A stretch of 64,000 nucleotides of DNA from Algorimicrobium algoritergicola (GTDB lineage: Bacteria; Bacteroidota; Bacteroidia; Flavobacteriales; Flavobacteriaceae), in the NCBI RefSeq assembly GCF_008086165.1, contig NZ_VSKL01000002.1, positions 124,001 through 188,000 of the forward strand, in the 5' to 3' direction. The number at the start of each line of letters is the position of its first letter. The stretch's first letter is position 1. This document shows positions 1 to 8,756 of this stretch, in pieces. Position numbers and translations under genes: made by a program. A model generated the notes under the pieces. The model was not told where the DNA came from and ran no database searches. It saw nothing but the letters and a program-made list of their open reading frames with translations.

Positions 1-7
1 GATTACG

Positions 8-235
8 TTATTTTTTGCTAGTATTTGGAATAGAACATCCAGAAGAACCATCTTTTTTAAGACCTAATTTTTGTAGAATAGTTTCTAATAAACACCATTT
101 TGTAAAGGCAGACTGAATTAAATTAACGCCTATAAACACTGTAAACCACATCCAATTTGGGTCTACATAAGCGGTAAGCACAACGCTTAATAATACCATG
201 GTACCAACAATAATTCTAAAATATGTATTTAACAT
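8..235 (-). CDS. DUF2892 (YgaP-type) small inner-membrane protein
   Basis: The 75-residue product has two hydrophobic segments (about residues 6-23 and 30-46) and a hydrophilic tail. It matches the size and pattern of DUF2892 membrane proteins, which often accompany sulfur or rhodanese genes and efflux systems. It is the last visible gene of the leftward efflux cluster, 31 bases after the preceding small gene. The tail contains a single Cys (SGCSIP) that could bind a thiol or metal, but this is speculation. The family name is likely; the function is unknown. Confidence 0.7.
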   Translation of the reverse strand: MLNTYFRIIVGTMVLLSVVLTAYVDPNWMWFTVFIGVNLIQSAFTKWCLLETILQKLGLKKDGSSGCSIPNTSKK

Positions 236-266
236 TGTAATTGATTTTTAAGATTAAACTGTTACT

Positions 267-572
267 TTATATAAATTTTTCGATAGGAACTACAACGGCT
301 CTAACAGCGTTATTAGTTTCTACATTTGAATTAAACTCCTGTATTAATTTGAAGAGCGCATCAATACTTTCATCTTTTGTGAACGAGAAAAACAACCGTG
401 ATTCATTCCCGAATTTTTGACTTGGAAACCAACTAGAAGCCATTAAAACGGATGAGCCATTTTTATAACCATCAATATCTGAACTACTAAAGTTTTCAAT
501 ATTTGCATTTTTGAATAGTTTCAAAATAGCTGTTTGAAATTCTTCGACTGCTGTAACTATGACTAATTTCAT
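267..572 (-). CDS. small PII-like protein of the RND cluster
   Basis: The product has 101 residues, no signal peptide and no membrane segment. It starts MKLVIVTAVEEF and ends AVRAVVVPIEKF, an alpha/beta layout like PII/CutA/DUF3240 ferredoxin-like proteins; DUF3240 members sit beside heavy-metal RND pumps in other phyla. It lies about 120 bases downstream of the RND pump stop codon, with a palindromic repeat between them. The assignment to the PII fold is inferred from pattern and context, not from a clear motif. It could sense a ligand and modulate the pump. Confidence 0.5.
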   Translation of the reverse strand: MKLVIVTAVEEFQTAILKLFKNANIENFSSSDIDGYKNGSSVLMASSWFPSQKFGNESRLFFSFTKDESIDALFKLIQEFNSNVETNNAVRAVVVPIEKFI

Positions 573-588
573 TATTTCTATTTTTTGT

Positions 589-691
589 TTCCCACAGATT
601 TCGCTGATTAACGCAGAAAATAAAAATACAATTTGCGTTTATCTGCGACCCGAGCGACAGCGAACTGGCGAAGCAAATCTGCGGGAAGAAT
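589..691. repeat. REP-like palindromic intergenic element
   Basis: The left end reads TCCCACAGATTTCGC and the right end GCAAATCTGCGGGA. The right end's reverse complement matches the left with one substitution and one extra base, so the two ends form an imperfect inverted repeat of about 14 bp around a GC-richer centre. Similar CCGCAGATTT/AAATCTGCGG palindromes are scattered through many flavobacterial genomes. It separates the pump gene from the PII-like gene and could act as a transcript-end stabiliser. Confidence 0.6.
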
Positions 692-693
692 GA

Positions 694-3600
694 TTATTTA
701 TAATTCTTCTTTTCTATCATATAGTAAACCAATGGTACTACCAATAATGTTAATACTGTTGAAACAATAGTTCCTCCCATTAATGAGATGGCTAACCCTT
801 GAAAAATTGGATCAAACAAAATAACAAAAGCACCAATAACAACCGTTCCTGCTGTTAACAGAATAGGTGTAGTTCTAACGGCACCAGCTTCAATTGCTGC
901 TTGTTTAAGTGGTACACCTTCCGCTGTTCTTAAGTTGATAAAGTCAATTAGTAATACCGAGTTTCTAACCATGATTCCTGCTAAAGCAATCATGCCTATA
1001 AATGACGTTGCTGTAAAGAAAGCTCCCATAATCCAGTGTCCTAAAATAACCCCGATTAACGACAATGGAATTGCAACCATCATAACAATTGGTGCTTTAA
1101 AGTTTTGGAACCAACCTACAATTAGAATGTAAATTAAGATGATTGCACCTAAAAAGGCAATTCCTAAATCTCTAAATACCTCTAATGTAATTTGCCATTC
1201 ACCATCCCATTTCACGGTGTAATTATCTTCAAAATCTGGCTGACCTAAATACAATTCGTTTAACTCATAGCCTTGAGGTAACGGAATCTCTTTTAATTTA
1301 TCTTCCATTCCTAAAATGGCGTATGCAGGACTTTCCAGTTCTCCAGCCATATCTGCTAATACATAAACCACACGTTTCTGGTTTTTACGATATATGCTTT
1401 TTGCAGCGGTCGTTTCTGTAATAGTTACCAAATCTGCAATTGGCACCATATTACCTTGTTTCGACTTAACTTTTAGTTGCGAAATATCAGTAATTGTAGA
1501 CTTCTCTTTTTCGTCTAAAGCCAAAATCAAACCTATTTGACTTACAGCATCTTCATCATATAAACTGGTTATCGCTCGGTTTGATAAAGCCATATTCATG
1601 GTGTAAGCAATTTGCTGTGGTGCAACACCATATAACATGGCTTTTTCTTTATTGATGTCGAATTGATATTCAATTTGGTCGTCTTCAACCATCCAATCAA
1701 TATCAACTACATCATCTGTATTTCTTAATATATCTTGAATGCTATTGGCAATCTTAATTTGTTCATTATAATCCGGTCCGTAAACTTCTGCAACAATGGT
1801 TGACAATACAGGAGGTCCAGGTGGAACTTCAACCAACTTTACATTCGCATGATACTTGGCTGCAATTTTTTGAATATCCGGACGTAATAATTTAGCGATA
1901 TCGTGACTTTGTGCTGATCGTTCACTTTTATCAATTAAATTAACCTGAATATCTGCCATGTTAGATCCACCACGTAAATCGTAATGACGCACCAAACCGT
2001 TAAATGTAATAGGAGCAGAGGTGCCAATATAATTCTGATAATTAACCACTTCTGGACGCGTAGATAAATATTGTGAAATTTCTTGCGCTACAACTCCAGT
2101 GCGTTCTAAGGTTGTACCTTCTGGCATGTCAATTACCACTTGGAATTCATTTTTGTTATCAAAAGGTAACATTTTTACAGCCACCGAATTGGTGAAAAAC
2201 AACACCATAGTTCCCATTAAGAGCGCAAATGTTCCTCCTAAAAATAAGTAACGTTTAGCTTTACTTTCTAAAAGGGGTCTTTCAAATTTGTTATAAATTT
2301 TATAAATAAATGTTTCTTCTAATGGCTTTTCTACTTTTGGCACTTTACCTTTCTTGTCTTTTTCTCTCAAGAAAATTAAACCTAAATATGGTGTAATGGT
2401 TAAAGCTACAAATAAGGATAAAATCATGGCAATGGAAGCACCTATCGGCATTGGTGCCATATATGGACCCATTAATCCCGAAACAAAAGCCATTGGTAAA
2501 ACGGATGCAATTACCGTAAATGTTGCTAAGATTGTTGGATTTCCTACTTCATTAATGGCATATAAAGCTGCTTGCTTAAACGGCAAGCGTTTCATTTTGA
2601 AATGCCTATGCATATTTTCGGCTATAATAATGGAGTCATCAACAACGATACCGGTAACAAATACTAAAGCGAATAATGTAATTCGGTTTAGCGTGTAATC
2701 CATCAAATAATAACTCAACAACGTTAACGCAAACGTAATTGGTACTGATAAAAACACGACCAATCCGCCTCGCCACCCCATGGCTAACATAACTACAATT
2801 GTAACCGCAATGATAGAACCTATAAGGTGTAATAGTAATTCCGATACTTTATGCGATGCTGTTTCTCCGTAGTTTCTAGTAATTTCAACATGAACATCAT
2901 CTGGAATTAAAGTGGTGCGTAAATGGTCAACCTTCTCAATAATAACTTCCGCAATTTTCATGGCATCTGCGCCTTTTCGTTTGGCAACAGAAATGGTAAC
3001 CGCTGGATATTCCGATTTATAATCAGCCGATTTTACGCTTCCTTTTCCAAAACCTAAACTCACATAATTTTGTGGCACTTCTGGTCCGTCAATAATTGTA
3101 GCGACTTGCTTTAAATATATGGGTTGATCCTGTTGCACACCAACCACCAAATTTTCAACATCGGTTACCGTTTCTAAAAACTTACCTGTATTTATTAAAA
3201 ATTCGGTATCATTCTTATCAAAACTTCCAGCGCTTAATTGGCTGTTATTGGCTTTAATCATTTCAGAAACCATCAAGAAATCTAATCCGCTTGCAGCTAA
3301 TTTGTCTTTATCTAAAACCACACGTAATTGACGATCTCGCCCTCCAATTTTGTGTGTAATAGCTACGTCGTTTACTTTTTTAATTTCGGCTTCCAACTCT
3401 TGAGCCATTTGGCTTAATTGGAAATCGTCATAATTTTCACTCCATAAGGTTAAGCCTAACATGGGAACATCATCAATAGCACGCGTTTTTACCAATGGAA
3501 AGGTAACACCTGCTGGCATTTGATCCATGTGCTTATTAATTTCGTTGTATAGTTTTACAAAGGAACGCTCAATGTCTTCGCCAACATAAAACTGTACGAT

Positions 3601-3888
3601 AACCATTCCTTGCTCTTTCATAGATGTAGAATACACATATTCCACACCTTTAATATTCGAAATTAATTGCTCTAATGGCTTAATGACTCGCGACTCTACT
3701 TCCGTAGGACTTGCGCCTGGATAACCTACAAAAATATCGGCCATTGGCACATCAATTTGCGGCTCTTCCTCACGCGGAATTAAAAACGATGCGTACACAC
3801 CAACAACCATAAACACAATCATTAACAATACTGTTAATTTAGATTGCATAAAGACTTTGGCAATTTTTCCTGCGATACCTTCTTTCAT
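694..3888 (-). CDS. RND efflux pump, inner-membrane subunit (AcrB-like)
   Basis: This is a full-length RND transporter of 1064 residues: first membrane helix at residues 18-35, large periplasmic loop, six helices from about 350, second loop, six C-terminal helices. The fourth-helix proton relay carries two adjacent aspartates (GIVVDDSIIIAEN, D417-D418), as in hydrophobe/amphiphile pumps, rather than the DFG...DG signature of CzcA-type metal pumps. It exports its substrate with the adaptor (4163-5239) and the outer-membrane factor (5340-6650) transcribed before it. Substrate is unknown; the neighbouring SQR-like and DUF2892 genes hint at sulfur species or thiol-reactive compounds. Confidence 0.92.
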   Translation of the reverse strand: MKEGIAGKIAKVFMQSKLTVLLMIVFMVVGVYASFLIPREEEPQIDVPMADIFVGYPGASPTEVESRVIKPLEQLISNIKGVEYVYSTSMKEQGMVIVQFYVGEDIERSFVKLYNEINKHMDQMPAGVTFPLVKTRAIDDVPMLGLTLWSENYDDFQLSQMAQELEAEIKKVNDVAITHKIGGRDRQLRVVLDKDKLAASGLDFLMVSEMIKANNSQLSAGSFDKNDTEFLINTGKFLETVTDVENLVVGVQQDQPIYLKQVATIIDGPEVPQNYVSLGFGKGSVKSADYKSEYPAVTISVAKRKGADAMKIAEVIIEKVDHLRTTLIPDDVHVEITRNYGETASHKVSELLLHLIGSIIAVTIVVMLAMGWRGGLVVFLSVPITFALTLLSYYLMDYTLNRITLFALVFVTGIVVDDSIIIAENMHRHFKMKRLPFKQAALYAINEVGNPTILATFTVIASVLPMAFVSGLMGPYMAPMPIGASIAMILSLFVALTITPYLGLIFLREKDKKGKVPKVEKPLEETFIYKIYNKFERPLLESKAKRYLFLGGTFALLMGTMVLFFTNSVAVKMLPFDNKNEFQVVIDMPEGTTLERTGVVAQEISQYLSTRPEVVNYQNYIGTSAPITFNGLVRHYDLRGGSNMADIQVNLIDKSERSAQSHDIAKLLRPDIQKIAAKYHANVKLVEVPPGPPVLSTIVAEVYGPDYNEQIKIANSIQDILRNTDDVVDIDWMVEDDQIEYQFDINKEKAMLYGVAPQQIAYTMNMALSNRAITSLYDEDAVSQIGLILALDEKEKSTITDISQLKVKSKQGNMVPIADLVTITETTAAKSIYRKNQKRVVYVLADMAGELESPAYAILGMEDKLKEIPLPQGYELNELYLGQPDFEDNYTVKWDGEWQITLEVFRDLGIAFLGAIILIYILIVGWFQNFKAPIVMMVAIPLSLIGVILGHWIMGAFFTATSFIGMIALAGIMVRNSVLLIDFINLRTAEGVPLKQAAIEAGAVRTTPILLTAGTVVIGAFVILFDPIFQGLAISLMGGTIVSTVLTLLVVPLVYYMIEKKNYK

Positions 3889-3991
3889 TTGAATTTAATA
3901 TTTTAATAAGTTGACAAATGGAACTCGCAACTAAAATTTCAGTATATAACCTGAAGTGGATAATGCGCGTTTCATTATTTTATATGTATTT

Positions 3992-4080
3992 GGGCGTTTT
4001 AACAGGCTATCCGTTACAATCTTTTTTTGCCATATATGGCAGCAAAAAAAGGATTTTCACTTCTATCCCTAACGCGAAAA
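3992..4080. repeat. palindromic intergenic element with terminator-like core
   Basis: The core contains a perfect 14-bp palindrome, TGCCATATATGGCA (4028-4041), within a T-run/A-run inverted pair CTTTTTTTGC (4021-4030) and GCAAAAAAAG (4042-4051). Outer parts (GGGCGTTTT...CTATCCGTTACAATC and GATTTTCACTTCTATCCCTAACGCG) are imperfectly complementary, giving a larger hairpin. It resembles a flavobacterial intergenic repeat. It lies between the adaptor and pump genes, so it may attenuate or process the operon mRNA. Confidence 0.55.
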
Positions 4081-4162
4081 AAATTCTTAATTATTATTTT
4101 AATTTTCTCAATTATACTTACAAAGTTTTAAACCCTTGTAGGATACTGAAAACTGGATCTGA

Positions 4163-5239
4163 TTACTGAACACTTATTTTGGCGCCATTATAAAGCTTTC
4201 CTTCAGCTGAAACAATGTATGCTTCTTCTGAATTTAAACCTGATAATACTTCTACTTGCTCACCATAAGTTCTGCCTAATCGTAACCAACGTAAAATTGC
4301 TGTATTGCTTTGACTTACAGTATATACACCCGATAATTGTCCATTAGTAACTAATGCTTCTTTGGGAATTAAAACCATTGATATAGCAGCTTTTCTTTCC
4401 ACTGGGAATTGAACGGTTGTAAACATACCTGACAAAATATTTACGTCTGTTTTCTCTAAATCTATTTTTACTAAATACTGTCCGCCCGTGTTTTTGGCAG
4501 ACGTACTTACTTCAATAACTTTTCCTTTTAATGTTTGGTTGATAGACTTGACTAATACATCAACTGAAGATCCATTTTTTATTTCAGAAATTTCTGTTTC
4601 TGGAACCATAGCCATTACTTCAAAATTTCCTGGTGTTTCAATACTTATTAACGGTACGCCTGGATTAGCCATATTTCCTGCCTCTATGTTTTTGTTCGTT
4701 ACAGTTCCGCTAAAGGGTGCTGTAATATTACTATAAGCAAATTGTGCGCTAATTTCATTTTTCATTTGGTTTGCAGATTCTAATCGTGCTTTTACCATTT
4801 CATAATTGGCAGTTACATCATCCATTTCTTTTTGAGAAGCACTGTTATCATCAAGTAAACTTTTGAATCTATTATAATCTTTTTTTGCATTATTAAAAGC
4901 AGCAGTAGCCTCGGAAATCCCAGCGTTTACTTGCGCTTTTTTTGCTTGTAAATCAGCATTGTTAATAGATACTAATAATTGCCCTTTACTAACTTTATCG
5001 CCAACATTTACGTAAACCTTGTTTACATAGCCCATCATTCTGGTGCTTAATTCGGCACTATTAGTTGCCTGAATTTTTCCGCTTACAGATAAAAAAGGGC
5101 TGTTGCTGTTGGCTTCAACTTGACTTGTTTTTACAGCAATTGCCGGCGTGTTATCTGCAACCGCCTTTTGGTCTTCACTACCACAACTCGCCAATAAAAG
5201 CGATACATAAAATGTTAGGATTATATATGTTTTTTTCAT
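4163..5239 (-). CDS. RND periplasmic adaptor (membrane fusion) lipoprotein
   Basis: The 358-residue product begins with a lipoprotein signal peptide ending in the lipobox LLASC (Cys about 19). It continues with a lipoyl/biotinyl half-motif (VYVNVGDKVSKGQLLVSI), an alpha-hairpin coiled coil at about residues 90-150, the second lipoyl half (NITAPFSGTV...NKNIEAGN) and a beta-barrel/membrane-proximal region. This is the standard HlyD/AcrA-type adaptor order. It links the pump (694-3888) to the outer-membrane factor (5340-6650). A 274-base spacer holding a palindromic element separates it from the pump. Confidence 0.92.
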   Translation of the reverse strand: MKKTYIILTFYVSLLLASCGSEDQKAVADNTPAIAVKTSQVEANSNSPFLSVSGKIQATNSAELSTRMMGYVNKVYVNVGDKVSKGQLLVSINNADLQAKKAQVNAGISEATAAFNNAKKDYNRFKSLLDDNSASQKEMDDVTANYEMVKARLESANQMKNEISAQFAYSNITAPFSGTVTNKNIEAGNMANPGVPLISIETPGNFEVMAMVPETEISEIKNGSSVDVLVKSINQTLKGKVIEVSTSAKNTGGQYLVKIDLEKTDVNILSGMFTTVQFPVERKAAISMVLIPKEALVTNGQLSGVYTVSQSNTAILRWLRLGRTYGEQVEVLSGLNSEEAYIVSAEGKLYNGAKISVQ

Positions 5240-5259
5240 TTTTTTTATTTTAATAGTTT

Positions 5260-5278
5260 CAAGGCTTTAAAAACCTTG
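5260..5278. repeat. short CAAGG...CCTTG intergenic palindrome
   Basis: The sequence CAAGGCTTTAAAAACCTTG is an imperfect palindrome upstream of the adaptor start. A related AAAGTTTTAAACCCTTGTAGG sequence lies just past the end of the same gene (4122-4142). Such 'CAAGG-TTTAAAAA-CCTTG' units are frequent in flavobacterial intergenic DNA. Confidence 0.4.
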
Positions 5279-5339
5279 TATAATAATTGTTTTGCGTTAT
5301 TTATTGACTGAAAACTGCGACTACCTACTGCAAACTTTT

Positions 5340-6650
5340 TTAGTCTTTGGTTAAAAATTGTAAATACGCTTGTGCATAATTATATTCAAAAATAGTTTGG
5401 AAGTATTCCAATTGTTTTTGTGAATATTGGGTTTCAGCTGTTAATAAATCGGATGTTTTTTCTAAACCTTCTTTAAACCTATTGGTTCTGATTCTTAAGG
5501 ATTCTTCAGACTGATCTAAAGCCAAAGCTGTTAGTGTTAATTTGTTTTCAGCATCAATTAAAGCACGCTTTGCTTTATTTAATTCTAAATTACTTTTTGA
5601 CACATATTGTTTGTATTCTAATTTAGATTTTTCAAATTCGGCTTTACTTTTTTGTGCTTTTCCAAAACGTTTGGAGCCTTGAAAAACATCCCATGATAAT
5701 TGTGCACCAAATAAGTAACCATTGGCATCTCCTTGAAATACTTGATCGTCATATAATTCATAGCTTCCAAAGGCATTTAAACGTGGTAAAAATGCCATTT
5801 TATCTGCTTTATTCATGGATTCGTAAGCATTTGTAGCTAATTGCATAGCTTTAATATCTGAACGATTTTCCGAAATGCTTTGTGCTTTAAGCGTTACCAC
5901 GGAAATAGTTAAACTATCCGTCGGCGTGTAAACCACATAGTTGTCATCATTCATTAAAAATGACAAGTAATTAGATGCATTCTGTACATTGCTTTTCGCC
6001 ATTTGTAATTGATTCATTACTTCTGTGACACGAACTTCCACATTCAGTACATCTGCACGTTGTAAGTAACCTTGCTTGAAACTATTATCCGTTAGTTTTT
6101 TATTAGAATTGGCAGCCGTTAATGCTTTTTCTAAAACAGCAACACCTTTATATGCTAATTGTAATTGCATATATGCTTTTTCAACTTCAAATGCCAAATA
6201 GTCTTGTGTACGCTCGGTCTTTAAAGACATAGCCTCCATTTTTGACTTGGCTGCTTTACGCTGATACATACCATCTACATTAATTAATGGTTGCTGTATT
6301 TCAAATCTAGTCGCGAAATTTTCTATCTGCGAAGGATCGTTCAACATGGTTGGATTAAAATCTGAAGCCGTTAAAATTTCCTGATTCAGTTTCGAACCAA
6401 AGGCCATTAATGGGTTAGTGGTAGCAATACCTGTATGACTGGCCGTAATATTTGGCAGGAATACAGCATTGGTTTGATTAAAATCTGCTTTGGCTGCATT
6501 GAATTCCTTTTCTGATATTTTAATAGTTGTATTGTTTTCAGAAACTTTGAGCAATACATCCGATTTTGCAATTGGAACCAATTCTTGCGCTTGCAGGTTG
6601 TAGCTCCAAAATAAACCTATTAGTATTGTTATACATAAATTGTTTTTCAT
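5340..6650 (-). CDS. TolC-family outer-membrane efflux protein
   Basis: The product has 436 residues from the chosen start. An in-frame ATG 14 codons further upstream would place residues before the Sec signal MKNNLCITILIGLFWSYNLQAQ, so the start at 6650 is preferred. Two TolC (OEP) repeats with long amphipathic coiled-coil helices follow (about residues 150-230 and 330-420). It forms the outer-membrane channel for the adaptor and pump downstream on the same strand. It begins the visible efflux operon, with a bidirectional terminator 72 bases upstream. Confidence 0.9.
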   Translation of the reverse strand: MKNNLCITILIGLFWSYNLQAQELVPIAKSDVLLKVSENNTTIKISEKEFNAAKADFNQTNAVFLPNITASHTGIATTNPLMAFGSKLNQEILTASDFNPTMLNDPSQIENFATRFEIQQPLINVDGMYQRKAAKSKMEAMSLKTERTQDYLAFEVEKAYMQLQLAYKGVAVLEKALTAANSNKKLTDNSFKQGYLQRADVLNVEVRVTEVMNQLQMAKSNVQNASNYLSFLMNDDNYVVYTPTDSLTISVVTLKAQSISENRSDIKAMQLATNAYESMNKADKMAFLPRLNAFGSYELYDDQVFQGDANGYLFGAQLSWDVFQGSKRFGKAQKSKAEFEKSKLEYKQYVSKSNLELNKAKRALIDAENKLTLTALALDQSEESLRIRTNRFKEGLEKTSDLLTAETQYSQKQLEYFQTIFEYNYAQAYLQFLTKD

Positions 6651-6721
6651 TCCTATTTGTATTTCTGAAACAAAAATAGCTTGATAAAACATGCTGGTCA
6701 GTAACCAATGTTACCAAACAA

Positions 6722-6754
6722 AAAAAACACTCATTATAATAATGAGTGTTTTTT
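6722..6754. terminator. bidirectional rho-independent terminator
   Basis: A perfect 15-bp inverted repeat, AAAAAACACTCATTA (6722-6736) and TAATGAGTGTTTTTT (6740-6754), has a 3-base loop. The stem ends in A- and T-runs and can stop transcription on both strands. On the minus strand it separates the SQR-like gene and the 45-codon gene from the RND operon. Confidence 0.85.
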
Positions 6755-6785
6755 ACTAATCAACCAATAAACACTGACCATCACA

Positions 6786-6923
6786 TCAGTTTGCCTTTCG
6801 AGTGCCTCCATGTCCACCAGCTACAATAACCAATATTTTAATACTTAAATAAATGTATTTAAAAAACTGGATGATTGGATTCATCATTTTAAATCTTTGA
6901 TATTTTGAAATTCGTTGTGTCAT
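6786..6923 (-). CDS. conserved-looking 45-residue protein ending GGHGGTRKAN
   Basis: A short reading frame starts ATG at 6923 and stops TGA at 6786. It begins MTQRISKYQRF; residues 17-35 (IIQFFKYIYLSIKILVIVA) are hydrophobic and the tail is GGHGGTRKAN. I recall very short flavobacterial proteins with this hydrophobic-plus-GGHGGTR layout, so it is probably a real gene, but I have no function for it. A start at Met13 or Met14 is also possible. It sits between the SQR-like gene and a terminator on the same strand. Confidence 0.5.
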   Translation of the reverse strand: MTQRISKYQRFKMMNPIIQFFKYIYLSIKILVIVAGGHGGTRKAN

Positions 6924-6960
6924 TTTATTACTATTTATGATGTTGTATTTTAACTATTGA

Positions 6961-6995
6961 ACCTTGAACCTTGAACCTTGAACCTTGAACCTTGA
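6961..6995. repeat. five tandem copies of the heptamer ACCTTGA
   Basis: Five perfect copies of ACCTTGA lie end to end, directly preceded by TTGA. They are in the 93-base gap just past the stop codon of the SQR-like gene. A 7-base unit outside coding sequence would vary in copy number by slippage without a frame constraint. Confidence 0.9.
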
Positions 6996-7016
6996 AATGT
7001 GAAACGTGTACCACGT

Positions 7017-8474
7017 TTACTCGGGAATCAACCACCAAAATGGTTTCATTTTTGCTTTGTAAATAAAGGCGTAATGTAGCGTAAGCTTGAGCCAATGTCC
7101 TGCCAATCCAATTTCGCCAAATGTTTGTCCTAATTTTCGACCTTGTGTTCTTGGGTATTTTTCATAATCAGGAACAATAGGGAAGGTGGTAATGCTGACA
7201 CCACTTCCAGAGGTTAATCCGTAGCCAGCAGAAGCAATACATGCGGCTCCCATGTTCCCCATAGACCCTTTATGATGTAAAGATTCCTTACCGGTTTTAA
7301 TGGTATCTATAATATTATCAGCTACAATTCTGGCCGTAATTCCAGAAGGCATTCCTGTTCTTGGAGGTGCCGGCGTAATATCAGTTCCATTTTTACTTTT
7401 TCTAGGTTTCGAGATGGAATGGGGAGGCGCAAATGCAATTCCTGGCGCAAAAATATTTTTATAATTGGGGTTTTGATAGGTTTCCGGCCAATCTTGAACT
7501 GACCATTCTTCGTATGGTTTTGACGTATAGTCTGCATCAACTATCATGAAGCCTCTAAAGAGTTTATCTGTAATGTCCTCGTCATTTTTATCATAGGCCT
7601 TGAATCCATGACCTGAAAATGATGGTATTAACATGGCAAAATCATAAGCTTCGGTTTTGAATTCTCCTTCTAAATTTTCGTAGTGTGCCAATCCATCTTC
7701 AATTTTATTGACACCAGCACCCAGAATCCATTTGATTTCGCGATCTTCAAAAATCATTTCAATCATTTCATGGGATTTCATGGTCATGCTTCCATAACTT
7801 AACAACATGCCATCCATTCCAAAATCACCTAATTGATATTCATTGGATATCCACGTTACTTCAGCCATATTGCGTACGCCATGCCTATGTAATTCCTGTT
7901 CAACATTTAGAATATATTCGAAAGCAGCACCTTGACATGTTGATTTTGCATGACCTGTTCCAATTAAAATTTTAGCTTTTTTACCTTGCTTCATTTCTTG
8001 GATTAAGGCATTCAAGCCTTCCCAAGCATGATCTGCGTGCGTATATGTACAAACAGAAAACGTTTTGTTTTTTCCCGGAATTAAGCCTTCAGTAGCTTCA
8101 AAATTTAATTTTGGACCTGTTCCGTTGATCAAATAATCATAGGTTACTTTTTCATTTTGCCCTTTTTTATCGCCAACAACATATTCAATCATGACATAAG
8201 GTTTATTTTCGCTTAAATCACCTTCCGGGTGAAAAGTAATTGCTTTGGCTTGTTTGTAACCAATATTTTTTTTCTTATATAATGGTTCCAATGGAAATAA
8301 AATTTCTTTCGATTTCATTCTACCAATTCCAACCCAAATATTGGAAGGAATCCATTGGTAATTGCTGTTAGGCGATACGACTACAACTTCGTGATCTTTA
8401 GATAATTTTCTACGTAAATGTGCTGCTGCAACATGTCCGGAAATACCGGCTCCTAGAATAACAATTTTAGCCAT
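7017..8474 (-). CDS. sulfide:quinone reductase-like FAD oxidoreductase
   Basis: This 485-residue flavoprotein has an N-terminal dinucleotide fold (KIVILGAGISGHVAA, residues 3-17) and the layout of the SQR/NDH-2 superfamily. Cysteines at 142, 180 (STCQGAAFEY) and about 412 (GAACIASAG) are placed as expected for the redox-active and persulfide-carrying cysteines of SQR. It would oxidise sulfide at the membrane and pass electrons to quinone. A C-terminal amphipathic/aromatic stretch (WLKLTLHYAFIYKAKMKPFWW) fits membrane attachment. A flavocytochrome c sulfide dehydrogenase-like role is the alternative. Confidence 0.8.
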   Translation of the reverse strand: MAKIVILGAGISGHVAAAHLRRKLSKDHEVVVVSPNSNYQWIPSNIWVGIGRMKSKEILFPLEPLYKKKNIGYKQAKAITFHPEGDLSENKPYVMIEYVVGDKKGQNEKVTYDYLINGTGPKLNFEATEGLIPGKNKTFSVCTYTHADHAWEGLNALIQEMKQGKKAKILIGTGHAKSTCQGAAFEYILNVEQELHRHGVRNMAEVTWISNEYQLGDFGMDGMLLSYGSMTMKSHEMIEMIFEDREIKWILGAGVNKIEDGLAHYENLEGEFKTEAYDFAMLIPSFSGHGFKAYDKNDEDITDKLFRGFMIVDADYTSKPYEEWSVQDWPETYQNPNYKNIFAPGIAFAPPHSISKPRKSKNGTDITPAPPRTGMPSGITARIVADNIIDTIKTGKESLHHKGSMGNMGAACIASAGYGLTSGSGVSITTFPIVPDYEKYPRTQGRKLGQTFGEIGLAGHWLKLTLHYAFIYKAKMKPFWWLIPE

Positions 8475-8624
8475 GACTATGAATTTTTATTAAAGGTAAT
8501 GTTCAAAAATAGTTCCCACAGTAACTTTAGTTACTTAAGCTAATTAAAAAATAGGAGGTTTATGGAGGTTGATTCTTAAAGGATAATTAAATACCTTATT
8601 TTAAGGTACGGACTCTACCGTCTA

Positions 8625-8691
8625 GGAGCTTTTTTTATTTCATTTTACATTAAAAGTTTCACTTTCAGTTTCATAAAATAAAAAAAGCTCC
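8625..8691. repeat. perfect 16-bp inverted repeat, 35-base spacer
   Basis: GGAGCTTTTTTTATTT at 8625-8640 is exactly reverse-complemented at 8676-8691. Each arm carries a T-run pointing into the spacer, as two facing terminator tails would. It could be a duplicated, inverted terminator or a recombination site. Confidence 0.75.
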
Positions 8692-8710
8692 ACTCTTTCA
8701 AGTGAAGCTT
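8680..8710 (-). terminator. rho-independent terminator, minus strand
   Basis: Arms AAGCTCCACT (8685-8694) and AGTGAAGCTT (8701-8710) pair with one mismatch around a 6-base loop. On the minus strand they are followed by a T-run. It lies 115 bases downstream of the 64-residue gene at 8825-9019. Confidence 0.65.
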
Positions 8711-8718
8711 AATATGTT

Positions 8719-8756
8719 GCGTAGAAAGAGGAACTATCCAGTTCCTCTTTCTACGC
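8719..8756. repeat. perfect 17-bp hairpin without T-tract
   Basis: GCGTAGAAAGAGGAACT (8719-8735) and its exact reverse complement (8740-8756) flank a 4-base loop ATCC. There is no following T-run, so it is not a simple terminator. A protein-binding site, recombination site or folded RNA are the options. Confidence 0.8.

Noticed and set aside
2354-2698. 114-codon plus-strand frame inside the RND pump
   Set aside because: Antisense shadow of a clear full-length pump gene.
3918-4169. 83-codon plus-strand frame between adaptor and pump genes
   Set aside because: It runs through the palindromic element and a lone T/A-rich gap, with no family resemblance and poor composition.
6961-6995. Heptamer array considered as a CRISPR or iteron set
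   Set aside because: Units are adjacent 7-mers without spacers and no cas or rep genes are near; it is a simple tandem repeat.
8606-8620. GGTA-CGGACTC-TACC, resembling a tRNA T-arm
   Set aside because: The loop lacks the TTCRA consensus and there is no acceptor, D or anticodon arm, so no tRNA fragment can be claimed.
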